This document shows, piece by piece, positions 11,142 through 23,986 of a DNA stretch of 64,000 nucleotides. The position numbers and the translations under genes were made by a program. The first letter of the stretch is position 1. Every line of letters starts with the position of its first letter. A model generated the notes under the pieces. It searched no databases and was not told the DNA's origin. It saw only the letters and a list, made by a program, of their open reading frames with translations. Source of the stretch: Capsicum annuum (lineage: Eukaryota; Streptophyta; Magnoliopsida; Solanales; Solanaceae); NCBI RefSeq assembly GCF_002878395.1, contig NC_061118.1, positions 133,518,564-133,582,563 of the forward strand. Reading direction: 5' to 3'.

Positions 11142-14100
11142 TCTAGTAGAGTCTTGCGAAATAGTATGGAGACGTCTATACTTTTCTTTGAGAGGCTACA
11201 AGGCATTTAAGAAATATTTCCCTTATTCATGCTCTAGGTCGTGCTATAAAGTTGTTCCCTCAGAAACTTTTGTCGATTTATTTGTTACTCAATAATCCCT
11301 CATCTATGACTTATTCTTGAGATAACATGATTAGTATGTTCCAATTTCTCCTAAGATGATGCTCTCAGATTTACTATCAGTAACTTCAGAAATCACGCAA
11401 GGGATTTGGGAGAAGCTCACTAGTATATTATATGTTCCTCTAGTTGAAAGTTATTTTCTCATCCTTATGAGTTCTTTAGTTAAGACAGAGTAAAATATGT
11501 ATTCAGATTTCTCATTAGCTCTTCAATACAGATAGTGCTCATGAGATAAGATAGTGTGAACCTAGATTGTTAAATAAAGTTTACATTTGAGGAATAATTC
11601 AACCTAGAGTGTTATAATTTGTAAGTAGTAGAACCTTCTTATAGTTGGAAGTATGGGTTTAGAAGTGTAGTGACAAGAAAGGTGGGAATGGCGATTGATC
11701 GAAAGTATATATATGAATTTGTGCATGCTATCGAGTTTGTGTTAAGGTAATACACCCTTGTGTGTCAGCTTAGGGGTAATGATTGTAGTACTATTTTCCT
11801 GGTAGAAGGTAGAGAAAGAGTTATTATTTAAGGTTAATTGTGGTCTTCTTAATGTAGAAAAGGAGATCTTGATGGTATGTTATTGTATTAGAAAACTATA
11901 GGTCTTTAATTAAGGTATTAAGTTGTTAAGGATTGTTAATGTAGGGTTCCTTGTGTGGTTGAGAAAAAGAAATTGGTTGAGGTTTATAGAACTAGGGGTA
12001 TAATTTAAATATATGGATGGATAAGTACTAGATATGTATGAAAGAGGGATATGCTTATGTACTGTAATTAGATAGACTATAAGATTATAATCAAATATCA
12101 TTATTATAAGGTTCTAGTAGACTAGTGTTTCTTGGTGTTTTGACATGTATGAATGGTGTGTGAAGTTGTGGTTAATCATGGCTATCACTATACACTAAGT
12201 TTGAACGGTGGAGGATCATAAAGATGGAAATAATGATTGCTTGGTTAGTGATGCTAGTTATATGGATGTGATCTAATAGGCTTGAACAATGTATGTAAGA
12301 GTTTAAGTTTATTTATTCAGAATTAAGTATGATATTATAGGTATGATTAGAGGTGTGCCCAAGGTGATATGGGATTGAATTATTTTCTAAGATTATTATG
12401 TGTCATGTGTGCTTAGATAATGCCCATAAACTTCTAAGTGTGAATAAGGCTAGTCATATAGTATATGGTATTCTTGATGGCTTAGGGATAGAGGATGCTA
12501 AGCCTTTTGATGTGATTTGAGTTAGTGAGGTAGATTATATGCTTAATGAGGTAGGTATGTTTGTCGAGTTAATAAAGTGTAAGTCTATGATGATGACTAT
12601 TGAAGCTAAAGGAAGTTAAGGGTGATATGTACTAAGAGAGTGACCAAGAATAAAGTTCGTATTGTTTAGATATAGTTTATTTAGGTGAGTGAACATTCAT
12701 GTGTAGACTGTTAGAGCAAAGAAATTATGGTTCAGTCTCAAGGATATGGAGTAGACCCATAAGCTTAGAATGTCATCTTTGATCTAAGGAGGATATGGTA
12801 GAGTGAAGAACCAAATCATGTTTTGAGAATTAGATTATGATACATGTCAATAAGAGTTGTGATGAGATAGTGATCCCTTCTTAATCTAGAGTGTTCCTTG
12901 GATTTCAATCATTATCACACCAAATTTATGTATTGCATGATAGATCCATGCCAAAGGCCAATGATTATACACTTTAAGCGTATTCAAGTCCATTTTCATC
13001 TTCTAGTAAGTAACAGCTTCACTTTGTGATTCAAGTCATCCCTCATAAATTTATGAAACTCCAGTCGTATGTTGAATAACTTATGATAAGTATGAACTCA
13101 TGTTTCAGAGTATGATTAGTTCTCAGAGCTCATGATCCTAGTGAAATTTGCATTATATCATGTACATCCTCAGTTTAGATCTCTTTAATGAATCCATGCC
13201 TTTTACATTCTATTCCTCAAGCCTCAATTAAGTGTAAAAGTTATGTATAGTATTCTTTCGTGCTTCAGGTCCTTATGCGTTAGCCCTTTGATGACCTATT
13301 CCTATGTTGAGATGTGGTGATGATAATGGAAAATTAAGGATTTAGATGAAAGGGAGTCGATGACCCTACTTAAGAAAGATTATTTATGCTTTTCTATCTA
13401 AGGCTAAAGGATGAAGGAATATTAAGGTAAATATTTGGTATATGTCATAGTTAGTTGAGAATTTCGGGTATATCATCTTAAGCATAGTACAAGAAAGTTG
13501 TTGTTCATAGAGGTTTAGAGAATATGGGAATTATGCCTTTATGGGTGTTTGCCTTGAAGTTTATATGTGGTTATAATGATAGGCTTGAATGCCATGTTGA
13601 GATGTAAGTGGAGGAATGAAATATGAGTTAGTGATCCATAGTAAGAGATTAGAATTAGTCATTAAAGTGGTAAGGAATATTATGCTCAGGGTGAGAGCTT
13701 TGGAAGAGACATAGAAGATTGAATCATGTGGTTTAGACTAGTATTATGGTGTAGCATGTTATATCTTGTGATTTCGAGTTAGGCTTGATCATGGTGAGAG
13801 AATTTAGTTTAGTTTAGACTTTAATAGATGGATTTATCAATACCCATGTATAAATTTTAAGTTGAATCAAATGAGTATGGTATTTAAGGGGAATAGTATA
13901 GTTAAAGGAGTATTTGAGAAGTGTTGCTAAGATTTAAAATAAGAAGTTGCATTTCCTAAGGCCTAGTACTTATATCCTAGTTTATGACTTATATGTCTAT
14001 GTTCCATGCTATAGAGTTGTATCAATGTTATGATTCCTTAGTCAGTTGTCTTGTTCAGATCATACACAAAATTCTTTGCTCCATAACATTATTAGAATTT

Positions 14101-14764
14101 CTTAGAAGAGTGTTTAAGAAATACTCCATTTGAGTATGGGAAGTCTGTATGGTCCAGGTTATAGAGCTTGTGATCCAGTTTAGCAATCAAGCAGATAAGA
14201 TCCTATAGATTTCTAACTTTCCATTTAGTCTTACTACTAAAAGTTTTATGAGTAAGGCCATTCCATGAGGTAAAATGTCCACATTCATCCAAATTATGAA
14301 TTCTCTCAATTCATGCATTATGTATCAGTTTGATATTCAAATATTAAGTTAGGATTCAGCTCATGAGTGTCCCGTGCATCATCTCAGTCTTTTCTTAGAA
14401 TTTCAGCCAAGTCAGTATCATTCGGGGGACGAACTATCCCATAGGGGAGATGTTGTAATACCTTGAGTTTTTATGTCCTGAACCTCTCAGTTTTTCTTCA
14501 TGAAACTAGATTCATCCTGAGCAATGGTTACTAATAAGTTGACTCTCTTATTTCTATCTCACCCTTATAACTATTCTCATGTCATTGCATATATTAAATA
14601 AATCAGTTCAGTCATGATATTCAGTTCAGGTGTCATGTTTTAGACCCAGTTAAGCTATCATGTTCCAAGTCATGCATGTTCAATATATGATCTTAGTTAC
14701 CTTAGATAATACATTCTGTCTAACTAGTCTCATTCGAGAATGAATGTTCCCAAGGGGAAGATAT
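11142..14764 (+). other. Element N interior: non-coding, with two polypurine-type modules
   Basis: 11142-11240 matches the post-PBS leader of related elements (TAGTAGAGTCTTG and GAGGCTACAAG.CATTTA.GAAA). From about 11240 to 14400 no retroelement protein motif is visible on either strand, and stops are dense. About 12970-14700 is colinear with the non-coding block of Element 5 (54030-55910, minus strand). Two PPT-like modules occur: ATTCGGGGGACGAAC...GGGGAGAT at about 14419-14455, directly followed by an LTR-like start TGTAATACCTTGAG at about 14455, and ATTCGAGAATGAATG...AAGGGGAAGATA at about 14729-14763 before the true 3' LTR. Confidence 0.72.
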
Positions 14765-16857
14765 TATGATACCCCGTATTACCCTTAGTTCAGTTCAGCT
14801 CGTAATGAATGCATAAGAGGCTTAGAACCTAAAAATTTAGCCAAGTGTTAAAGACTTAGCCTTATTTTGACTTCTTAACTTTAAGTATTTTTTAAGTTGA
14901 CTTTTTGGTCTCTGAGAAGATGGTTTTTGAGTTAATTCATGTTCAGGGGTGTGAGGAGCATGTCTCAGGGAAGTTTTGGATTTATTGGATGAGGATTGGA
15001 TCATGTTTGGATCACGATGCTGGCAGCTCATCGTGATAGAACTGTGTTGCAGTCGTAATAGTGATGGCATACTCATCGTGTTATGCCAAGCCCCTAAACG
15101 GCATTCCAATTGCGACTTTAATTTCTAGAGGGGCAATTAGGTCATTTACCATCACCCAAGTCATAAAAACATAAGATTGAATGTCGGTTTAAGCATTATA
15201 CACCCATTCTCTATCAATTTTCTCTCCAAGAAACCCTATCCAAATTCTAAGAACTCCAAAACTCCTTTACTTCCTCTTTAAGATAACCAAGAATTTAAGG
15301 CTCTTAATCAAAGAACTTTAAGAAAGAGCCCTCAAGAATATCTCAAGGATTTCAAAATCAAGCTTCTACATCAAATTAAGCCTAAAAAGATATGCAGGGT
15401 TATGAACAACGGTATCCTTTCTCCCTTATGCCCAAATTTTATGATATTAAGATTCACGTTACTTATTTTGAAGTAGGGTTTATACCAAAATATGTATATT
15501 CTTGAAGCATGTGATTTTCATGAGATTTTAAGATTTAAGTATATCAATAAGTGCTTATGTTTATGTTTTAACTTACATGATTTATATTATGAATGAGATT
15601 GCACTATCTTGACTTTTTATTGTTGAAGTATTTCAAGATTGTTATAGGGCATGAAGTTTTATTATGAATTGACATGAGTTTAAAGCATGAGTTTTCAGCC
15701 CTAAGTTTAAGCATTGAGATTTCAAAAAGATTATGCTTTTAAGCATTCTTTGATTAACTTATATCAAGATTTAAAGAAAGAATTGACATTTTGATCATAA
15801 GCTAAGATATGAAATCCATATTTATTCATTTTGATTATACTTTTAAAGCAAAAATAAGTGTAACTAGTTTTCATTATAAAATCCTTATACTAAGTTAAGG
15901 TAGATTTCCTAAAGTTTGAGCATATAAGAAAGGAAGTAGTATTTAGCACCGAGTTGGGTATGCGTCCAAGGTCACATACCCTAAAACTATATGCCACCCT
16001 AGGTTTAAGCGCCTATAGTGGGATAAGTATAGTGATCACTTAAGTTAAGGTCCTATTCTGATGGCAAGGGTAGGAAAGCTTTCCCCCGCATGAGCTCTCC
16101 CCTCTATGGGTAAGACGCTGGACTCCATGATAGCTCACATAGTGTATGTCGGTTAGAAGAACCTCCCTAAGAAAGAATAAATGGAAAGCTTTTACAAACA
16201 AAGTGTTATGGCTCACAAAGATTGTATTTATGATTTATTACTCATGTTTATGATTTTACAACTTTTGTTTTATTCAAGCCCCCAAGGTAAGTCATTTACA
16301 CTTAGCATCCATTATTTAAAGGTTTATATGTACATTAAGTTATTGTTTTTACTTATTCATTCACCCCCACATACTCAGTACATTCCAGAAGTATTGATCC
16401 ATATATATATCTATGTGCTACATTGTCTCATAATGTAGGTACAAGTTGCAGCGCGCGCATCATAATCAAATAGTTTCCAGTTTTCACTCTATAGATGATG
16501 AGTCCTTTTGATTTGTGGAATTGATTCAATCATAGTTCAAGTAGTATCTTATTTAATTTATTCAATCGTATTAATTTGGGATAGCGTGGGGTCATGTCCT
16601 GGCTACCTATAGTCAATACTAGTAAAGGCATCATAGACAGTTAGTAGAGTTGATGTATTTGATTTCAGTTTTGTTTTGTATAACCATAGTTGTAAATGTT
16701 TTAATAGTTTTGTTTGAAGATGTTCAGCTAAAGACTTTGCTTCTACTATGTATCTTATTTAGTTGCTCACGAGTTATGATAGTACAAGAGTTAGCTTTGG
16801 ATCACTTGTGGTCCTAAGCACCATGTGACGTCCAGGGAGTAGTATCGCGGCATTACA
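14765..16857 (+). repeat. Element N 3' LTR, full length
   Basis: 2093 bp from TATGATACCC to CATTACA, next to the AGTAT duplication. A perfect inverted repeat ATCACGATG/CATCGTGAT with a 9-nt spacer lies at 15011-15037 in the CpG-bearing U3 block. No protein-coding sequence is seen; short open frames here are not supported by any motif. The family is related to the solo LTR at 27616-29756 (shared start TGTAATACCC and GAACCTGAAAATTTAG). Confidence 0.86.
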
Positions 16858-16862
16858 AGTAT

Positions 16863-17169
16863 CTCATGTTAGAACATAATGTTAACTAGCGTATTTTTTC
16901 CTTTAGTTATTTAGTGTTATGGTGTTATCTTTGTAAAAGGTGAGACTTATTGCATTAGGCAAGCTAGGTTTGGATAAGTTTTGTTATATATTTTTATTTG
17001 AATTATATACTATTTTTGTGTTTCCAATGTGGAGGTTTATATCAATGATATCATTGACTTAAAATATTTTTCTTGTTGTGATGCCTGAGTGGGGGCTTAA
17101 ATTGTTATTATTGGCTTGATTTGTGCATTAATTGTGTTATTATTATCATGATATCTGAGTGGGGGCATG

Positions 17170-17221
<52 letters not shown>

Positions 17222-18684
17222 GGCCTTATTTGAGCATTAAATTACCTTATCATTATCATGACGCTCGAGAGAGTTGCTTGGATTTAAATGTTATTATTGA
17301 TGTCTTATATGGCTATTTAGTTTTAGTGGTGCTTGGCGATGACTTATATCATGAATAATTGACATGTTGAGTTGATTCTCAACTTATTTATACCCTTATT
17401 GAATGGATTATTATCTTTAGGATAATTAGTTATTAGTATTGCATCATCATTTCATCCGTACATATTTATGAGATTTGATACAATTGATTAAAACCAATTT
17501 TAAAAGAAAATGAAATGCCTTACAAATCCCTTGATCGGAGAATATGCCTGCAAGGTGGTTGATATCTGAGATTTGTGATTGTAAAAGTATATGGTCCTAT
17601 TGTAGCAATGATAAGGCTAGAAATGTATATATGATACTTGAGATTGAGATTGTAAAGGTATATGACCCTATCCTAGAAGCGAGTAGGCTTGAAAGGTATA
17701 TACGAGAGCTTTCTTTGATCATATTATCATCACCCCACCATTATTGCATTGCATTACATTTCTTGGTATGATTAAATATTGCATTTAATTATTTACTTTT
17801 GTATTGAATTATAGAAATTGAACCGTATTTCTAATATTGTGTATTCTATATTTATTTCACTACATTACATAATATTATTCTACATCATAGTTGATTTGGA
17901 AGTTGAGATATTTATGAGACGTGGGGTATGACTATGACTTAATCAGTGAGACATATAGTGTCACACATATTGGTAGTTACACATAATTATAAAATCTCAC
18001 TAATTTATCCTAGGAATTCAGTTGAACATAATAATTATGCTTGATATACTATGTTAATGAATCTCTCTCATAATTATTCTTTTTGCATATTTATCAAAAG
18101 ATCACTAGTGTTGTCTTACCTAGGTTAATTTTCCTTCTCTGTATATTAACATTCCTATGACTATTTTATTAGGTTACCCCATTAGGATAAAGTAGTGTAT
18201 TTTTTTGTTTTAGATTGTTTGGTTGATTTGGCTTGTTGGGGGTAGTGGTTCTCTCCATCGCTTTGAATTAGAAAAGGTTATCAATGATGCTTGTTGAGTA
18301 CATGTGTTTCATACTTACCCTTACTTTTCCTTTTATTTTGCATCCCATGCAGGTATTAGTTTGAGTAGCAAATCATAGATTTTATTTTCCTCAGTGCTGA
18401 CATTGAAGAGATCGAGGAATGGTTAATGGAGCTCAAAGCTTATCTAGATCTCTCTTCTTTTATCTTATTCTTTATTTGAATAAATATTTTAGACTAATCA
18501 ATATTATTCTGTATTAGAGGATTGTACTAGTGATAACTAGACCTATGTTGAATCTTGAATTATTATTTCTTCATTAATTATTTTGAGATTATTTTATTCT
18601 TCTTTTGATTTTTATTTACTTTGAGTATTGAGTTGGGTTGGAATAGGCTTTCCTACTCTAGAGAGTGTGACGGGCACCATAACA
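16863..18684 (+). repeat. Element 2 5' LTR, right part
   Basis: Continues copy A after the element N insertion and aligns with 41998-43820 (shared landmarks: ACTAGCG, GTGATGCCTGAGTG, TTGAACATAATAATTATG, GCAGGTATTAGTTTGAGTAG versus GTAGGTATTAGTTCGAGTAG, CCATAACA). It contains a pure TA dinucleotide run at about 17175-17218 that the other LTR lacks. No gene is seen. Confidence 0.84.
17174..17219 (+). repeat. (TA)n microsatellite
   Basis: More than 20 uninterrupted TA units inside the Element 2 5' LTR. The paralogous position near 42310 has only ordinary AT-rich sequence, so the expansion happened after the LTRs diverged. Confidence 0.95.
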
Positions 18685-21269
18685 TACTTTGTTTTGGGTC
18701 ATGATAAATTAATATTAGTGCTCTAGGTTCATTAATCTCATTAGTATAAGCTGAATCTAGTAGTGTTCTTTGGATCATCATGGACACATTTGTTATCCAT
18801 CTTTGAGTACTATATTACCTTAGGAGAAATCCACTTCTTTATTCCATGTTGTGTGTTCATAGCTTAATGTGATTCAAAAACCTCTTATTCAATTAGAGCT
18901 CGAAAGCCCATGTCTTTAGTGCATGATACATGCAAAGGTTGGATTGCAACATTTAACAAGCTAGAGGTTAGGTTGGGATTGTCTTTTCATATTCTAGAGT
19001 TTCTAGTGAGGATGGGTTTACTGGGATAAAGGGGTTAAGCTTGGCGAAGGCACCACTTATGATAATGTCCATACCTATGCTTAAGGATCGCTTGGTACAG
19101 GTATTGGGTTTTCTCAAGATGATGGATCCTACTTTTGCTTAGCATACTATTTCAAGGCTTCAAACTCTAAATACATAATTGGCTGCTGCTACAAATCTTT
19201 CTAGTGTTGATAATTTATTGCTAGGTACTACCCCTGATCTAGTATGTTTATTATTATATGTATAGAGGGAAAAAACAGGTTCATGATATTCATAAGAAAA
19301 GATTCCCATAATTTAATTAGGATCCCAGTGTTGATGGTTGTGAGTGTCTAATTGTGGTTCAACATCCTCCTATATGCTTACTTATTCTGCATTGTGTCTT
19401 GATATGATTTATGAGTTTTTTCCTATATCTATTCATATTTCCACCCTAGTAAATGATTCTTTAGTGATGGATCAAGTGTGTAGATCCTATGTTTTGACTC
19501 ATTTGGATTATGTTACTTAAACTCAACTTCTTTGGATATTATGAATTTTAATTGTTTGAGTATAATCTTTTCAACAACTATGTTGTGGGATAGTGGTGGA
19601 TCGATGGTAGGCATTGGTATATTCAGATTATATGACGTAATTAAAAGTTTTACTTAAGGGTTGTGATATCTGTTGGGATCTAGAAAGTAATTCAATTATT
19701 GGGATGGAGAGTTGTGATTAAAAAAAGCTTACAACTAGTAGACTAGTATGGAATTATCTACAAGTGTTAGCGAGTGTGCGTGCATAAGTTAGTTTGTTTT
19801 ATAGGATCACATCGATATATGGTTTGCGTTAAAGCATTGATGACGAGATCGACTGCATGGAATAACTAGTGATACTAATAAGATTGGGCAAGAAAACTTT
19901 ATGATAGATCAGACTTATGATATAACTAACTTGAAAATATTTCACTTAAGGATTCTAGTTGGATAACAAAAGATTTTTATGCATCTAGGACTTGCAATTT
20001 CTTACTTCCATAGTGATTAGCTTTTCTTGCATGAAAAGACTTTTAATTGTTGAAACACTCCTCGGTTAGACTTGAAGGGATTCACCTTATAAGGATACTT
20101 GTTTTTGATTTGGAAGGATTTTTGGATGGAACAGCACCTAGTTTGTAGCATTCATTACTTTGGAAGTTAGATAGCTTAATGAAATATTTTGCTCATGAGT
20201 TTTTGATTTACAGTATATGTTATTATTACATGATTCTTATGTTAAAGAATATTAAGTGAGAATTGAGTTAGTAATAAGATAAGAAACTTGTATGTAGAGA
20301 ATTTAGATATATTCAAAAGTGAGTTATGGATATGAGTTGGAAATTTGAAGTCCTGACAGTATGATTCATCAGTGACTTATGACGCGATTAATGGTGGTTT
20401 TACTTAGATTCAATTTGTGATTTGCACATCAATCAGTGATATATAGTAATCTTGCATTTTTCTATAAAAAGAAATACTGATATGAAGGGTTTCTAATGTG
20501 TGTATAATAGAGAGGGATTTTCATTCTATCAAATCTTTGAGGATTTTTGGTTGATTGACACTGCATGGGTGTTAAAACTACATAAATTATTGTGATGGGT
20601 TGCATAAAAATTTGGTTACATTTAGAGCATTTATGTTTATGGTATATAGAGTCTGATGATGATTTTTGGGTGCCCCAAAAGGTTGAGCATAAAGATATGA
20701 CTATATGAATAGTGATATAAGTATGCTAAGTGTGACTTTGAGGCTTTGTATGACACTGATATCAGTTTCTAGATTAGTTGCTTTGCCTTAAAAATGTAGT
20801 GTTATCCAATTTGATAGTTATGGTATTGGCCTTGAGTAGGTTGATTTAGTATTTTGTTAACTAGACATGTGATTTCATATTTTCCTTGGCATTTTGTGGG
20901 TTTGGGAATGATTTTTCATTTTTTGGTATAGTCAGTGACTTGTGGTTCCCTTGATAAATTTGGGTTAATTGGGTATGTTCGAAACTTCTTTTGAGAGCCA
21001 CTGAGTTTTTGGGTCTAGAGAAAGTTTGAAAATAGTGGAACTCGGCTTCAATAGGAATCTAGATTTTGATGCTAGTGCTATGAATTTGTAAGTCATTGAG
21101 TAAAGAGCTTTTGGTTACTATAGTAAGACCGGTAGTTCTACAGAAGACCACTCTACTTGAGAGTTCTTACATGAGGTTTACAATGATACTTTTAGTTGCT
21201 TGTCAATTTTTGGTATCTTTCTTATCTTAATATTTGAGGATGAATGTGTATTTTTGTGGTGGATAATGT
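18685..21269 (+). pseudogene. Element 2 interior with remnant of gag-pol (protease-linker motif only)
   Basis: About 2.6 kb, too short for a full gag-pol (usually 4.5-5.5 kb). A degenerate PBS-like stretch with the downstream GCTCTAGGTTC word lies at about 18717-18735. The only recognisable coding piece is at about 19401-19555, where one frame reads IHISTLVNDSLVMDQVCRSY and then, after a stop, TQLLWI; this matches the HVSTPVGDSLVVDRVxRSC pattern between protease and RT in Tekay-type elements. No RT, RNase H or integrase motif was found, so pol appears mostly deleted. The end, about 21228-21269, has the PPT-type words GAGGATGAATG and TTTGTGGTGGATAATG before the LTR start. Confidence 0.62.
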
Positions 21270-21340
21270 TGTAACCCTCGTGGTGACTTTTTAGCTCTTT
21301 CTATATTTTGATAATTTTGCCTTTTTGCATGGTTGCTTTA
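21270..21340 (+). repeat. Element 2 3' LTR, first 71 bp
   Basis: Begins TGTAACCCTCGTGG after a purine/T-rich tract and ends in CTTTA (21336-21340), the left target duplication of Element 3. The LTR resumes at 40077. Confidence 0.75.
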
Positions 21341-23771
21341 TATAACATCTTGGGTTTTGAACCTTAGAAAATTTCTTGGAATTCTAGTCTTTGGACCTAA
21401 TATGACTCATGGGTATGAGCCATATGATGGGGTACAAATGGCATGGTCCTATCGTATGCTGACCAATATTGGTTGGTGGGATGGATTTTGTTTATTGGAA
21501 TGGATACGACTAAGGGGTACGAGTTGTATTTGTGGGTATGGATCATTTGGCTCCTTAACTTAATCTTAGACTTAGTTACTTAGGTTGGATCTTAGTACAA
21601 GTGGCTCACCATGAGCTGCAAGGTAGGGTACAAGTCGTACCATGGACTTGTAAGGTGGACAGTGTCTAAATCTTCCTTGGGTTAAATCTGCCAGAGGTGT
21701 AGATGAAGGGTACGGATCATATGCATCAGATGCGACTTAGTTGGATAAGTTGTATACTTGACAGTGTTGGATCCAAAGGTTGAGGCTATGATACGAATGG
21801 GAGGGTACCAATCGTATTGGAGGGTATGATTCGTGAGGGTCAGTCGTACCCCTGTGACGGGATTTTGTGAAACTTTACTTGAGGTATTCTAGATATTTTC
21901 CCACTTATCCTAATAAAGTTTCACAACTTCTAACCTACTTGGGAGGTTATTTACCCTATTATTCCATTTATTAACACTTAGAAACTCTTTTAAAACACTC
22001 TATAATTCTCTCAAAAGCTTTTGGGCAAGGAAAGCTAGGGTTCCAGCTAGAGGATTAATTTTGGGCTTGTCTTGGTGATCTCTTTCCCTCATCATCTTGG
22101 TTTAAGTAATGTTCTCTTCCCTCAATCTTAATTCTAACTAGAATTATGGTTTTTATGAATGTTTTCATGACTTCATTGATTGTATGATTTTTGTTTTCAA
22201 ATATGAATTAGGGGTTTTGATATTAAATGGTTGGTTATGGTTTTCCATGGTTTTAATTATGCTTTATGGGCATTAATGGTTGTTTTGGATAATTGGATTG
22301 CATCGGAATGGTTTAATGGTAATTGGAATTGGTTTTGATTATATTATGCCCCCAATGTGTTTGACAAAATGCCTATAACAATGTTTTCATTGCACTGAGT
22401 ACTTTTAATGGAACTCTTGCTTATTTTAAAACTTGGTAAAGGAATTATGCATGGTTTAAATAGCTTGGAAAGGTAAATGGCTAAATGGTTATGCTTGTAG
22501 GGCATATGGAATCCCCCAAGTGGTTTAATATGGTAAATGGATGGGCACTTGGAAATCCCCTAAAACCTATATATGGTTGGCTAAGGATAGTACTTGCAAG
22601 TAGGGTCGATATGACAATACCACCACTAAATAGCCTTGGTTAATAAATGGTAAATGGATTGGTTGGTTGCTTGGTAATGGTTTTAACTGGGCAATAATGG
22701 CGGGATATGTTGCAAAGTCGTAGAAGGTGGAGGTCCCGGGGGGACCAAAACTGAAAACTAATATTTGTTGATGTGAGGTTGGTCTTGGTGACCGCGTGCA
22801 TGATATCACACTTTATATTTGGGGGATGTACTAGTCATCCCAGTTTTTCATCCCTGGTCATGCGGCTACACGCACTGGGGCCCTTTCAGCAGGGGGATCT
22901 GAACGCATATAGCCTATGGGTGGTTTAGGATAGCAAAGCTACACAGCCTAGGTAAAGGTTTTAATAGCATGCTAAACTCAGTCTCCTTTCCCGGCATAGT
23001 CATATATATATATATATGTATGTATGTATGGTTGTGTGCATATGGATTATTTTACTTGGATTTATAAATGGCATTATTTTATCCTTATCCTAAAATCATA
23101 CTAGCATTCACCTGCTAATCTATCCACTGGCTGTTATATACCGATGTTATGCAGGAATCGGCCGTTCTACTCCTCCTACATAGTGATTGACTCAGGGATC
23201 AGAATTTGGACTGAAGTGGTGGGCTTCCATCCTTTAACAAGGGTCTATTTCATGTTATGGATATTTCTAGACACTTTGATTCTATTTTGGATATTGGTTT
23301 TAGCCATGGTTGGGGCATGTCCCAACCAAAATTTATTACTCTTTTAGTTAGAGGCTTTGTGGTACTGCTATGGGTTAGAATGGGTGAGATTAGTATTCGT
23401 GTTAGCCTTATTATTGGTATTGACATTAGGGTTGACACCAGTCGATGGGATTGTTGGTTATTCCATCGTATTTTATTTTGAAATTAATTATAGTATGTTT
23501 TGGATCTTATTTGCTTATGGCCTAATTTATGGCCTTAGGAACTGTTTGGTATGGTTGGGCAGTTGGTATAGGATGGTTGGACTCAGTTGGGTCGGTCTCG
23601 ATTATGACCTTATCCTAGATTCTTCATGTGAGTTGTTACACTATCTTGTTATATGCTCGAAATTCAGCCAACTCAGGACAGGTGGCTGGAGGTTGGGTTG
23701 GGTAACGGAGGTGGTCTCCGGTCTTAGTTGAACCTGGGATGGCCATTACAACAAGGCTATCGATTATGTCA
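21341..23771 (+). repeat. Element 3 5' LTR
   Basis: 2431 bp, starting TATAACATCTTGGG (TG mutated to TA) and ending in GTCA. The alignment partner is 31070-32545 plus 39156-40071. The U3 is full of GTACGA/TCGTAC-type words (about 21400-21860). A TATATATATATATGTATGTATG microsatellite lies at about 23002-23030. Short open frames at 23144-23731 lie inside the LTR and show no protein features. Confidence 0.9.
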
Positions 23772-23779
23772 TGTCAAGT

Positions 23780-23792
23780 TGGTATCAGATCC
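23780..23792 (+). other. Element 3 primer binding site
   Basis: TGGTATCAGATCC, one base off the initiator Met tRNA complement, eight bases after the LTR end. Confidence 0.9.
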
Positions 23793-23986
23793 TAGGTTCA
23801 TGGTCAATAGGGAGTCCACAAAGCTGTATCAAGTAGAGTCTCTTTTAGGAGTGTGTAGCGCGCCACACTCATAAGGAAGAGGTTACAAGGAATTTGGAAT
23901 ATCTCAGTTTCTTGGTATTCAATTTTTAAGATTGGAGTCTCAGTCCTAGAATTTTCTCTAATCATTGTTTGTTCGTCTTTCAGATT

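Larger units (their letters stand above)
10328..16857 (+). mobile_element. Element N: largely non-coding LTR retrotransposon (LARD-like) inserted in the Element 2 LTR
   Basis: Flanked by AGTAT at 10323-10327 and 16858-16862. The paralogous Element 2 LTR keeps the empty site with a single AGTAT at 41993-41997. LTR starts at 10328 and 14765 read TATAATACCC and TATGATACCC (TG mutated to TA); the end at 16857 is TTACA. The interior of about 3.6 kb shows no gag or pol motif in any frame. It could be a LARD (long-LTR non-coding derivative) or a deletion product of an autonomous element; the leader sequence and PPT module show it belongs to the same broad group as its neighbours. Confidence 0.87.

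Noticed and set aside
17167..17358. Open frame with alternating Ile-Tyr
   Set aside because: Created by the TA microsatellite.
23144..23731. Overlapping open frames in the Element 3 5' LTR
   Set aside because: LTR sequence; the paired LTR near 39500-40030 breaks the frames.
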